From positions 18,865 through 82,864 of the forward strand of contig JAMXFF010000017.1 of assembly GCA_025370845.1 (NCBI GenBank): a stretch of 64,000 bases of DNA, given 5' to 3'. Positions 1-7,822 of this stretch are shown here, in pieces (within the stretch, counting starts at the first letter, position 1; the number at the start of each line of letters is the position of its first letter). The notes under the pieces were generated by a model. That model was given only the letters and a program-made list of their open reading frames with translations. It ran no database searches and was not told the DNA's origin. The translations under genes were made by a program, and so were the position numbers. Source of the DNA: Laspinema palackyanum D2a (GTDB lineage: Bacteria; Cyanobacteriota; Cyanobacteriia; Cyanobacteriales; Laspinemataceae).

Positions 1-1500
1 GTATATTCATCCTGAGTATTTTGAATAACTTGAATTAACTCAGCAATGGCTTGAAGATTTCCTTGTCCAATTTTCTCTATCCTCTCCATTGCCCGCCTAC
101 GGGTATATTCATTCTGAGTATTTTGAATAACTTGAACTAACTCAGCAATAAATTGAGGATTTCCTAGCTCTATTTTCTCTAAACTCTTAGCCGCCAACCT
201 ACGGATATATCCATCCTGAGTATTTTGAATAACTTGAATTAACCCAGCAATGGCTTGAGGATTTCCTTGTCCGATTTTCTCTAAACTCTCAATTGCCCAT
301 ATGCGGGTATAATATTCATTCTGAATATTTTGAATAACTTGAATTAACCCAGCAATGGCTTGAGGATTTCCTTGTCCAATTTTCCCTAAACTTTCAATTG
401 CCCAGATGCGGGTATAATATTCATTCTGCGTATTTTGAATAACTTGAATTAACCCAGCAATGGCTTGAGGATTTCCGGGGTTGATTTTTCCTAACCTCTC
501 AGCCGCTTGCCTACGGGTATATTCATCCTGAGTATTTTGAATAACTTGAACTAACCCAGCAATGGCTTGAGGATTTCCGGGGTCGATTTTCTCTAAACTA
601 TCAATCGCTTGCCTACGGGTATATTCATTCTGCGTATTTTGAATAACTTGAATTAACCCAGCAATGGCTTGAGGATTTCCGGGGTCGATTTTCCCTAACC
701 TCTCAGCCGCTTGCCTACGGGTATATTCATTCTGCGTATTTTGAATAACTTGAACTAACCCAGCAATGGCTTGAGGATTTCCGGGATTGGTTTTCTCTAA
801 TCTTTCAATTACACTTTCAATCGTCTGCATCCGGGTATCTTCATTCTGAGTATTTTCAATAACTTGAACTAACCCAGCAATGGCTTGAGGATTTCCTTGT
901 ACGATTTTCCCTAAACTTTCAATCGCCTGCCGACGGGCATTTTCAGAATTAGTATTTTGAATAACTTGAACTAACTCAGCAATGACTTGAGGATTTTCTA
1001 GTCCGATTTTCTCTAAACTCTTAGCCGCCCGCCTACGGAGATTTTTAGACTGAGTATTTTGAATAACTTGAACCAACCCAGCAATAGCTTTAGTATTTCC
1101 TTGTCCGATTTTTCCTAAACTTTCAATTGCCTCGCCAAGGGTATATTCATTCTGAGTATTTTGAATAACTTGAACCAACCCCGCAATAGCTTGAGGGTTT
1201 CCTTGTCCGATTTCCCCTAAACTCTCAATCGCCTGCAAACGGGTAAATTTATTCTGAGTATTTTGAATAACTTGAAACAACCCCGCAATAGCTTGATGAT
1301 TTCCTAGTCCGATTTTCTCTAAACTCTTAGCCGCCTGCCTACGGGTATTTCTAGGGTGAGTATTTTGAATAACTTGAACCAACACAGCAATGGCTTGAGG
1401 ATTTCCCTGTCCAATTTCACCTAAGCTTTCAAGCGCCTGCTTACGGGTATCTTGATCATTAGTGGTTTCAATAATTTTAATCAACTCAGCGATTTGCTTC
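1..1500 (-). repeat. 102-bp tandem coding repeats (HEAT units)
   Basis: About 14 direct repeats with a 102-bp period lie inside the HEAT-repeat gene. The phrase ttttgaataacttga recurs at roughly 19, 121, 223, 328, 433, 535, 637 and 739 and in drifted form further right. Units near 200-830 are almost identical at the DNA level, while units nearer 1500 have diverged. This suggests recent expansion by recombination. Two units (301-430) carry an extra codon. Confidence 0.9.
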
Positions 1501-2231
1501 TGAGTTTCTTTATCATCGACAGTTTTAATAACAGGTAACAACTCACGGGGAATGGGAATCACAATATTGCCACCCAAAGAAACCACCCCGCCCTCAGTTG
1601 GCAACTGTGCAATTTCTGCCTTGGCTTCCTCAAACTTCTTGCGCCGATAATGACCCATCGCACGGGCAAAAATTCGCAGGCGGTCAAACTCTGGAATCGG
1701 TTGATGAATCATCTCCGTCAGCGTAGAAAGCCGCATTAAATCCCTGGGGTTTTCTTGATAGGCCCGATGGAAAGCTGCCGCCAATAACTCTACGGATTTC
1801 TCTGGTTGTTTATAAGCCCAAGCTACCCAACTTTGCGACTGTGCAAACTCCCGGTCATAACTATCCTGACTGTCTAAATCTCGCTGCACATACGCTAATA
1901 AAAAACTTGCCACTTCCTTGAGGCGTTGTTCTGTAAATCGAGGATTAGCTTTCAACTGGTCTAACAATTCTTGGCGGACTGTGGCATCCATTTCATACAA
2001 TTCATGCCCCACCTCATCACACAAACTGGAGAGAATTAAATCCGAAACTGCAATCCAAGAAATATCAACAAATTCATCCTGCATATCCCTCCGAAAATTT
2101 GCCCAAATCCGATAAAGCAAATCGGGAGTTAGGGCCAAAGGTAAAGCCGCATGATAAGCCAAATAAAGGTGAGGTTCCCCAAACCTTTTTTTAAAAGCAT
2201 TAATCCGACGTTGAGCGGCTTCCAGTTTCAT
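1..2231 (-). CDS. HEAT-repeat protein with conserved cyanobacterial N-terminal domain (3' end outside window)
   Basis: An open frame runs from an ATG at 2231 to the window edge without a stop, so the C-terminus is not visible. The first ~220 residues (beginning MKLEAAQRRINAFKKRFGEP) look like a helical domain I recall as common in cyanobacterial multi-domain conflict and signalling proteins. It holds the phrases HLYLAYHAALPLALTPDLLY and CDEVGHELYEM. From about residue 240 on, the protein is a string of ~34-residue HEAT-type units of the form GNPQAIAGLVQVIQNTQNE, about 14 copies, each 102 bp (some 105). HEAT arrays are protein-binding scaffolds, so a sensor or adaptor role is inferred, not shown. 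It lies 15 bp after the second nucleotidyltransferase gene and is probably co-transcribed with the cluster starting at 7136. Sure of the repeat class; unsure of function. Confidence 0.85.
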   Translation of the reverse strand, partial: MKLEAAQRRINAFKKRFGEPHLYLAYHAALPLALTPDLLYRIWANFRRDMQDEFVDISWIAVSDLILSSLCDEVGHELYEMDATVRQELLDQLKANPRFTEQRLKEVASFLLAYVQRDLDSQDSYDREFAQSQSWVAWAYKQPEKSVELLAAAFHRAYQENPRDLMRLSTLTEMIHQPIPEFDRLRIFARAMGHYRRKKFEEAKAEIAQLPTEGGVVSLGGNIVIPIPRELLPVIKTVDDKETQKQIAELIKIIETTNDQDTRKQALESLGEIGQGNPQAIAVLVQVIQNTHPRNTRRQAAKSLEKIGLGNHQAIAGLFQVIQNTQNKFTRLQAIESLGEIGQGNPQAIAGLVQVIQNTQNEYTLGEAIESLGKIGQGNTKAIAGLVQVIQNTQSKNLRRRAAKSLEKIGLENPQVIAELVQVIQNTNSENARRQAIESLGKIVQGNPQAIAGLVQVIENTQNEDTRMQTIESVIERLEKTNPGNPQAIAGLVQVIQNTQNEYTRRQAAERLGKIDPGNPQAIAGLIQVIQNTQNEYTRRQAIDSLEKIDPGNPQAIAGLVQVIQNTQDEYTRRQAAERLGKINPGNPQAIAGLIQVIQNTQNEYYTRIWAIESLGKIGQGNPQAIAGLIQVIQNIQNEYYTRIWAIESLEKIGQGNPQAIAGLIQVIQNTQDGYIRRLAAKSLEKIELGNPQFIAELVQVIQNTQNEYTRRRAMERIEKIGQGNLQAIAELIQVIQNTQDEY

Positions 2232-2246
2232 GATTCTGAGTCCCTT

Positions 2247-2558
2247 TTAATGGTTACCAAAATCTGACAAACTAATCGCCTCTGCCATGATTCTATCGCG
2301 AATAAAATAATGTAATGATTTAGCCGTTACTACATCAACTTTTCGATTTAAAAGTTGTTCTAAATCTTGAATCAGCCCCACCGGAAACCAGGAGGATATT
2401 TTAGCTAAATCATAATCAATCAAAAAATCAATATCACTATCCTCCCGTTCTTCCCCCCTCGCTACGGAACCAAATATCCGCACATTAAACGCGCCATGCT
2501 GTTGTGCAAGGGCTAATATTTCATCTCGTTTTTGTTGTAATTGGTGTTTAATTTCCAT
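2247..2558 (-). CDS. MntA-like nucleotidyltransferase (second copy)
   Basis: A 103-residue protein of the minimal nucleotidyltransferase (MNT) family. The GS motif and paired aspartates are intact (GSVARGEEREDSDID, about residues 31-45), and a third acidic site lies in KVDVVT. In HepT-MntA toxin-antitoxin pairs the MNT partner AMPylates a tyrosine on the HEPN toxin and so neutralises it. This gene overlaps the end of the HEPN gene by 11 bp. Its first half is nearly identical in DNA to the MNT gene at 2889-3179, but its second half differs clearly. It is therefore a duplicate that has been partly homogenised or re-targeted. Confidence 0.85.
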   Translation of the reverse strand: MEIKHQLQQKRDEILALAQQHGAFNVRIFGSVARGEEREDSDIDFLIDYDLAKISSWFPVGLIQDLEQLLNRKVDVVTAKSLHYFIRDRIMAEAISLSDFGNH

Positions 2559-2892
2559 GATTGAATGACGATAAAATTTCTAATATTTTCGGTTTCAATT
2601 CCGGCAGATTTTGTTCAATAACATTCCAAACTTCGTCTAAATTAATTCCAGCATAGTCGTGAATCAAAACATCTCTAAATCCCGCCATCCTACGCCAAGG
2701 AATATCTGGATAACTTTCCCTCAACTCTGGAGAAAGTCGCTTAACTGCTTCTCCAATTACTTCAAAACTACGAATCACCCCATCCTGAAGCAAAAGAGAT
2801 TGCATAAATTCTGTTTGTCCTCCCTCGGTATAAGTCTCAATCCGACAGATGCGTTCGTAAATATCTTGTAAATAGATTTCATCATCTGTCAT
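2548..2892 (-). CDS. HepT-like HEPN ribonuclease toxin (DUF86)
   Basis: A 114-residue all-helical protein with the HEPN signature RDVLIHDY (about residue 73), matching the RX4HXY motif. Arg and His are the RNase residues, and the Tyr is the known AMPylation target in HepT proteins. The start overlaps the upstream MNT stop by 4 bp, and the end overlaps the next MNT gene by 11 bp, so all three are translationally coupled. A single HEPN gene between two MNT genes is unusual. It is likely the toxic effector or a regulated RNase of the larger cluster; that role is inferred from position. Confidence 0.88.
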   Translation of the reverse strand: MTDDEIYLQDIYERICRIETYTEGGQTEFMQSLLLQDGVIRSFEVIGEAVKRLSPELRESYPDIPWRRMAGFRDVLIHDYAGINLDEVWNVIEQNLPELKPKILEILSSFNHGN

Positions 2893-3179
2893 AAGGGAAT
2901 CGCCTGATTGATAATCCGTTCTTTAAAATAATCCCGTAAACCTTTAACCGTCGTGACATCAACTTTTCGGTTTAATAAGTCCTCTAAGTCTTGGATTAAC
3001 GCAATTCTATCCAATAAACTGCACTGGTTGTTCATTTCCACCAAAAAATCAATATCACTATCCTCCCGTTCTTCCCCCCTCGCTACGGAACCGAATATCC
3101 GCACATTAAACGCGCCATGCTGTTCTGCAATGGCTAAAATCTCATCTCGTCTTTGTTGTAATTTATCTTTCAGTTTCAT
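2889..3179 (-). CDS. MntA-like nucleotidyltransferase (first copy)
   Basis: A 96-residue MNT-family protein with GSVARGEEREDSDIDFL near residues 30-46 and a KVDVTT acidic site. The predicted role is AMPylation of the HEPN partner encoded next, as in HepT-MntA modules. It starts 42 bp after the vWA gene and ends in a 4-bp overlap with the HEPN gene. Its C-terminus (LRDYFKERIINQ) is the usual MntA tail, whereas the second copy at 2247 has a different tail, so this copy is the more likely cognate antitoxin. Confidence 0.87.
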   Translation of the reverse strand: MKLKDKLQQRRDEILAIAEQHGAFNVRIFGSVARGEEREDSDIDFLVEMNNQCSLLDRIALIQDLEDLLNRKVDVTTVKGLRDYFKERIINQAIPL

Positions 3180-3221
3180 ACCGTAATCCCCTTAATAATT
3201 CGATTAAAACCTGCTCTGATG

Positions 3222-4391
3222 TTATGAATGATTCACTAAATTACCCCGTAATACCTTAACGGCATTTTGTAACCCAAGCCGATCGCATTCAAACATCGGG
3301 ATTAACTTAGCAATTTCCCCAGCCGTGGTCATTTCCCAGCGTTCCCTCGGTACAGGATTCACCCAAACCAGATAACGTAAGCGTTGTTGACACTGCTGTA
3401 AGAATCGCTGAGTCAATTCTAACCTATCTTCACTATATCCCCCCCTTGCCGCTCCAGCATCGCTAAAAATCAGCAGACAGGCGCGATTGGGAGATAACCC
3501 GCTTAACATCTCCTCCACCCTCACCACTTGAGAATATCCGGCAGTCCCATAAACATAATCCACCGGACAGTTATGAAAATAATAAACCCGCGATGCGCCT
3601 AACCGTCCCCCCCGCATGGCAGTTTCTTTAATTCTATCCCCTAAAGAATGAAAAGCCACCATTGAACCATCAACATCCAACAGCAAAACTAACTCAACTC
3701 GGTTCAGCCGTTGTGGCACCAACACCGGATCTAAGAAAAACCCATCTCGGATAATATTTTCTATAGTGGCTGTCACATCTAACTCAACTAACGGGCCCTC
3801 ACGAATCGGACGGCGTAAATAACGCCAAGTTTGTTTCATTTCTCTTTTCGTTAAGGGTAAATAATCCGAATATAACAAAAATTGGTCACGGGTTTTAATT
3901 TTCGCTAACTGCACTTCATCCCCCGTTTCTACCGCCACCTCTGGCGAAATTTCTGGGTCAGCAGATTTTAATTGATCCGATTTAGAATCTGGCTTAATCG
4001 TTGGCTTTTGGGGTTCTGAGCTTGCTAATTTATCAGGTGATATTTTCTCATCTTTTGGCGGTTGAGGTGGGGTCAATTTGACCTGTGGCGGGGTTGTCGG
4101 AATCGGGGGTTGTGCGGGGACAGGTTTCTCTAATGTCACCAATGAAGTCTCAAGGGGTTTAGAGATGACCTTCTCAAAATAATCATCAAAAATTTTCTCT
4201 TCTTGAACCGACTTCACCCACAAAGTTTTGCAGAGTCTTTTTAACGCCGCTTCGTCAGGTAGTCCAAACCCTTTCATCAACGCTTCTAACAGCAGTTCAT
4301 ATTCCTCAATCCCCAACACAAATCCCGCTTGACGCAGTTTATCAAATAACTCTCGCAGGGGTAAATCATTAATTTTCACGAGTCCCCCCAA
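3222..4391 (-). CDS. vWA (CoxE-like) protein, partner of a MoxR ATPase
   Basis: A 389-residue protein. A helical N-terminal domain (about 1-85) is followed by a long Pro/Lys-rich linker (about 90-165) and a C-terminal von Willebrand A domain (about 235-389). The metal site reads LLLDVDGSM, so the middle Ser of the usual DxSxS motif is Asp. The later vWA elements LLIFSDAGAARGG and YLVWVNP are present. vWA proteins of this type work with MoxR AAA+ ATPases, and the MoxR gene is directly upstream with a 23-bp overlap. The start could be this ATG or the GTG four codons later. The pair fits the MoxR-vWA conflict systems described by Aravind and colleagues; the exact subtype is not established here. 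Confidence 0.85.
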   Translation of the reverse strand: MGGLVKINDLPLRELFDKLRQAGFVLGIEEYELLLEALMKGFGLPDEAALKRLCKTLWVKSVQEEKIFDDYFEKVISKPLETSLVTLEKPVPAQPPIPTTPPQVKLTPPQPPKDEKISPDKLASSEPQKPTIKPDSKSDQLKSADPEISPEVAVETGDEVQLAKIKTRDQFLLYSDYLPLTKREMKQTWRYLRRPIREGPLVELDVTATIENIIRDGFFLDPVLVPQRLNRVELVLLLDVDGSMVAFHSLGDRIKETAMRGGRLGASRVYYFHNCPVDYVYGTAGYSQVVRVEEMLSGLSPNRACLLIFSDAGAARGGYSEDRLELTQRFLQQCQQRLRYLVWVNPVPRERWEMTTAGEIAKLIPMFECDRLGLQNAVKVLRGNLVNHS

Positions 4392-5349
4392 ATTTGCTTA
4401 AATAACGCTGGTGGTCATCCCAATTTTTCAGTAAAACCCCTAAATAGGGAAGTTGACCCTGTAACTGTTTCAGCACTTCATCATGAGGATGCCGACGCAG
4501 GACATCAAACCAATCAATCAACTCACTGGTACTGATATTTTTACCTGTTTGTCGTTTTTCCTCGCGCAAAATTTCCCGCAATTTCAAGAACTTCGCCACC
4601 ACTTCTTGAATAAACTGATTTTCGGGTTCTGGAATCGTTGATTTATCCTGTGGAACCCCAAAAAAGCGAGCGATAATAATCTGAATCAACTGTTCTGTGT
4701 TGGGGAACTGAATATAATGAAATAAACAGCGTCGCAAAAAAGCATCCGGCAAATCTCGTTCTTGATTACTGGTAATGAAGATAATCGGAGGATGTTTAGC
4801 AATTACTTCCTCTTTAGTTTCCGGGATAGTAAAGCGTTTTTCATCCAACTCCAATAATAAATCATTGGGAAAGTCAATATCAGCTTTATCAATTTCATCA
4901 ATCAATAAAACCGTTGTTTTATCATTAATAAAAGCCTCGCCAATTTTACCCCATTCTCGATAAGATTTTGGGTCACTAATCCGCTGAATTTCTTCAGAGT
5001 TGCTGTTTTGACCTAAAGCCAGTAATTGAGAGTCCCGCAGTCGGGCTAAATTATTATAGGTATAGAGTCCATCTTGGGCGCGACTGGTGGATTTAATCGT
5101 CCAGCAGAGATAGGGTAATCCCAACTCATAGGCGACAGCTTGCGCTAATTTAGTTTTACCGCAACCGGGTTCCCCTTGCAGCAGCAAAGGACGCTGTAAA
5201 GTAATGGCTAAATTAACCGCTTCAATCAGTTCATCACTGGGTAAATAGGGATAAACTCGCGGTCCATTCTTATCCCGCCAGTCGTCAGGCGGGTGAACTT
5301 TTCCGGTATAGTGTAAGTTTTCGGTCGGTGGTTTTAATATTTCAGCCAT
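4369..5349 (-). CDS. MoxR-family AAA+ ATPase
   Basis: A 326-residue AAA+ ATPase. Walker A is GEPGCGKT (about residue 59), Walker B is LLIDEIDKAD (about 148), sensor 1 lies in IIFITSNQERDLPD, and an Arg finger lies in FLRRCLFH. MoxR ATPases remodel partner proteins, usually vWA proteins, in an ATP-dependent way. It overlaps the upstream gene by 16 bp and the downstream vWA gene by 23 bp, which indicates one operon with translational coupling. No oddities were seen in the catalytic motifs. Confidence 0.92.
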   Translation of the reverse strand: MAEILKPPTENLHYTGKVHPPDDWRDKNGPRVYPYLPSDELIEAVNLAITLQRPLLLQGEPGCGKTKLAQAVAYELGLPYLCWTIKSTSRAQDGLYTYNNLARLRDSQLLALGQNSNSEEIQRISDPKSYREWGKIGEAFINDKTTVLLIDEIDKADIDFPNDLLLELDEKRFTIPETKEEVIAKHPPIIFITSNQERDLPDAFLRRCLFHYIQFPNTEQLIQIIIARFFGVPQDKSTIPEPENQFIQEVVAKFLKLREILREEKRQTGKNISTSELIDWFDVLRRHPHDEVLKQLQGQLPYLGVLLKNWDDHQRYLSKFGGTREN

Positions 5350-7136
5350 ATTGACACCCAGTCATCCCATTTAATTTGACAGAGACAGCAGATTTTTTCC
5401 AAGATATCTTGATGAGATCCATTTTCACTGTCTCGGAAAACTTCATCAACCAAACTATCTGTATATTGTAATAGGTTTTCAGCACAAAGATACAATTCTA
5501 GCCAAGTCGATAATTGTCGGCGTTTGATTGGCTGGATTTCCATAAATTTAATTAGAGTTTGGGGGATCAACTCTGATGTGGGGTCTTGAGTGTAAGTAAT
5601 TTGCCAATCATTTGTAAATCCGTCTTCATCAAGTAAAAATAAAAGTAAACTGTAATTGTCATCAGCCGTTCCCATTTTGCTGGCTAAATCAGCTAGGGGT
5701 TGCCAAAACTCTTGCAGAAATGTCTCCAGATAAGATTCCTCTACGTCCTGAGTATTTTCCACAATTAAAATTACAGTCTGAGATTGCCAAAGCTCACAAA
5801 TCTTTTGATGAATTGCTGTGACTGAACTGGTTCTATCGATTTCAACTTTGCGACTAATCTCTTGAAAAATACTCTCTAAAGAGCTATTATGAGTTCGGCG
5901 AGAAAACTTGATTTTTTTTACAAAGTTTGAGGTATTGCCATTGGGTACGTTCCGAATCAGACGATTGAGCAGCCAGCGCGGTGCTGTTTCAGATGCCCCG
6001 TGAATTAAACAAGCGCCAATTTGATGATTCTCGACAAATTCTTTAAACAAATTTGCCTGTTTATCATAATTTAACTGAAGCAATGCGTTCAGCAACTTGT
6101 TCTCGATATTTTTCCCCTGAATTATATCAATAATATAATCAAGTTTTTGAGACTGTTCATCAATCTTTTCGATGAGAACATATTGCAATTGCTGCAAATT
6201 GCGGTTAATACTTTTCTCCACAATCCCGAACCGATCGCAAAGTTCATCAAACCCGGTCTGCATCTGGGCAGAAATATCAATAAATACTTGCTCTATCTCC
6301 TGTTCGGTTCCCCTTAACTGCTGTTCTAAATGACTTAATTTTTCTAATAAAGTTAGGGTAACTATACCTTGTTGAGCCAATTGTTGCCGAATTCCAGTTA
6401 TCAGTTGAATCATTAACCCAGCAAAGGCTTTACCATCTGCCTTGAAATCCTGTTTTAATGCTTCTCGTAAGACTCTCGGAAATTCTTTTTGGAGTAATTC
6501 CGCAACATCTTGGCGCACATCACTCGCCAAATCGACCCCTGTGCCTGGGTCTACCGTCATTAAATCTAATTTTAAAAAAATAGTGCACCACTCTTCATCG
6601 GTCAAGATTTTAGCTTGGGTTAATCCTTTTTCTGTAGGGGTAATAATTAAGGGAATTTCTCCCTCGGTCAACTCTTGATATTTAGACTTAGCAAATTCCG
6701 AACAGGCCAATCTGACCCATGCTTCTGTCGCTTTGGCGGCTATATTTTTGAGATGGTTGCGAGTGGGTCTATCATATTTTCTCTCCTGGGAAGCGATAGA
6801 AATAATTTGCGCGATCGCCTTCCCGCACACTCGAATTAAATCCTCATTCTCTAACCGAACGTAATCAGAACCGCTTGGGTGAAAATCATCAATAGCATTG
6901 GCGATATTTCCCGCCGTCACACTGCTAATCATTCCGGCAACTTTTGTCAAGAACTCTTGACCTTCGTCTGTGGATAAAAAAGCGATCGGGAGGGTCAACT
7001 CCGGTAAGAAGAAGGAAGCCCCAACACAAATTGTCCCAAAAATCGCTATTCGACAAATCGATCGCCCGGTCATAAGCACTTGACTAGGAAGCCCCCCGAT
7101 TATACCAAAAGACGAGATCGCCATTTCCGCTAACAT
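5334..7136 (-). CDS. Membrane-anchored coiled-coil protein with STAND-like C-terminus
   Basis: A 600-residue protein. One or two hydrophobic segments lie near the N-terminus (about 25-55, FGTICVGASFFLPELTLPIA). A helical region follows, then a long coiled coil (about 255-350, rich in LEQQLRGTEQEIEQ-type heptads). The C-terminal 220 residues resemble a degenerate STAND-type NTPase: IHGASETAPRWLLNRL sits where a P-loop would be but lacks GxxxxGK[ST], and TVILIVENTQDVEE resembles a Walker B strand. I recall such inactive-STAND domains as partners in MoxR-vWA ternary systems, so this may be the third core component. It is first in the operon, and the ATPase start lies inside its 3' end. Confidence 0.65.
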   Translation of the reverse strand: MLAEMAISSFGIIGGLPSQVLMTGRSICRIAIFGTICVGASFFLPELTLPIAFLSTDEGQEFLTKVAGMISSVTAGNIANAIDDFHPSGSDYVRLENEDLIRVCGKAIAQIISIASQERKYDRPTRNHLKNIAAKATEAWVRLACSEFAKSKYQELTEGEIPLIITPTEKGLTQAKILTDEEWCTIFLKLDLMTVDPGTGVDLASDVRQDVAELLQKEFPRVLREALKQDFKADGKAFAGLMIQLITGIRQQLAQQGIVTLTLLEKLSHLEQQLRGTEQEIEQVFIDISAQMQTGFDELCDRFGIVEKSINRNLQQLQYVLIEKIDEQSQKLDYIIDIIQGKNIENKLLNALLQLNYDKQANLFKEFVENHQIGACLIHGASETAPRWLLNRLIRNVPNGNTSNFVKKIKFSRRTHNSSLESIFQEISRKVEIDRTSSVTAIHQKICELWQSQTVILIVENTQDVEESYLETFLQEFWQPLADLASKMGTADDNYSLLLFLLDEDGFTNDWQITYTQDPTSELIPQTLIKFMEIQPIKRRQLSTWLELYLCAENLLQYTDSLVDEVFRDSENGSHQDILEKICCLCQIKWDDWVSIWLKY

Positions 7137-7278
7137 TCCCGTCCATTAGTCTTGGCAGACTGGAGGGGAGACGGATCCACCTATCGGTTAAAGATTTACC
7201 TCCATATATATATAGGACTCTTAGTTTCTGTCCAAGGGAGCCTGTACGAAAATATGGATCCCTTGTTGTTGGGACTTA

Positions 7279-7346
7279 CGCATCTATAAATGTAGAGGCG
7301 ATTCGCGAATCGCCTGTAAATATGGACTGGCGATTTGCGAATCGCC
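7279..7346. repeat. Palindromic MITE-like repeat, partial copy
   Basis: It begins with the terminus-like GGGACTTACGCAT near 7271-7283 and contains tgtagaggcgattcgcgaat-type palindromes at 7297-7314 and 7329-7346. The same terminus and palindrome occur in the complete element at 35364-35450, so this appears to be a rearranged copy of that family. Confidence 0.6.
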
Positions 7347-7406
7347 GCTACAGATAGAATGCCTCCTCTATTTGACAGGTTGGAGCCTCATCCGGTTGTC
7401 AAAGAC

Positions 7407-7512
7407 TTAACTCTTCAGCCTGCGTAGGCAGGCTTTGTCCGTGTAGCCCCAGGCTTTAGCCTGCGGGGTTTTTATAGACCGGCCCCTATTTACAGGCGAT
7501 TCGCGAATCGCC
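7407..7512. repeat. Intergenic hairpin cluster
   Basis: Consecutive stem-loops: AGCCTGC-gta-GGCAGGCT (about 7418-7435), AGGC-TTTA-GCCT (about 7451-7462) followed by GGGGTTTTTAT, and the 18-nt palindrome at 7495-7512. The look is that of widespread cyanobacterial intergenic repeats. The T-run after the second hairpin could also terminate plus-strand transcription. Confidence 0.55.
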
Positions 7513-7712
7513 CCTACAGATAGAATGGATCCTCTATTAGGCGAATTGGATCCTCTTAAGCCCCATTTTGAAGCCCGATCGCCTCCCATAACCGCATTCC
7601 CCGACATCAAGGTTGTTGACACTACATCTAGTATTAACCCTGACTCTTATCTCTACTAATAGCGTAAGACCGGGTAAAAATGGCTCTTGATTGGACTGAA
7701 TTTTCAGAGGTA

Positions 7713-7733
7713 ATTGTAACGAAATGTTACAAT
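7713..7733. promoter_or_regulatory. Operator-like inverted repeat upstream of RHH-ycf46 promoter
   Basis: Perfect 8-bp arms ATTGTAAC and GTTACAAT separated by 5 bp, centred about 36 bp upstream of the -35 box at 7759. It resembles an NtcA site but has the spacing GTA-N9-TAC instead of N8, so another regulator is more likely. The RHH protein encoded next is one candidate. Confidence 0.6.
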
Positions 7734-7758
7734 AGTGCCGTTAAAGTGGTTTAGCATC

Positions 7759-7787
7759 TTGACAGTCTGGAAATGAATCGCTAACAT
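7759..7787 (+). promoter_or_regulatory. Sigma70-type promoter for RHH-ycf46 operon
   Basis: A consensus -35 TTGACA (7759-7764) and -10 TAACAT (7782-7787) have an ideal 17-bp spacer. The expected start site is 30 bp or so before the ATG at 7823. Confidence 0.75.
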
Positions 7788-7822
7788 GGTTCACATACCC
7801 GGGTAAATCAATTCAGCGTCCT

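Larger units (their letters stand above)
7137..7822. other. Divergent intergenic region with palindromes and promoter
   Basis: This 686-bp gap lies between the divergent MoxR-vWA cluster and the RHH-ycf46 operon. It holds three copies of an 18-nt palindrome with core GGCGATTCGCGAATCGCC (7297-7314, 7329-7346 with one change, 7495-7512). It also holds a GC-rich double-hairpin element at about 7407-7480 and, at the right end, an operator-like inverted repeat and a promoter listed separately. The only long frame here (7407-7622, minus) runs through these repeats and is not credible as a gene. Confidence 0.7.

Noticed and set aside
1-1500. Regular ~100-bp spaced repeats resembling a CRISPR array
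   Set aside because: The period is 102 bp without unique spacers, and the whole stretch is one open coding frame of HEAT repeats.
7407-7622. 71-codon minus-strand frame
   Set aside because: It runs through intergenic palindromes and hairpins, and its composition reflects those repeats; no ribosome site.
7716-7730. NtcA binding site upstream of the RHH gene
   Set aside because: The spacing is GTA-N9-TAC; NtcA needs N8. Kept as an unassigned operator.
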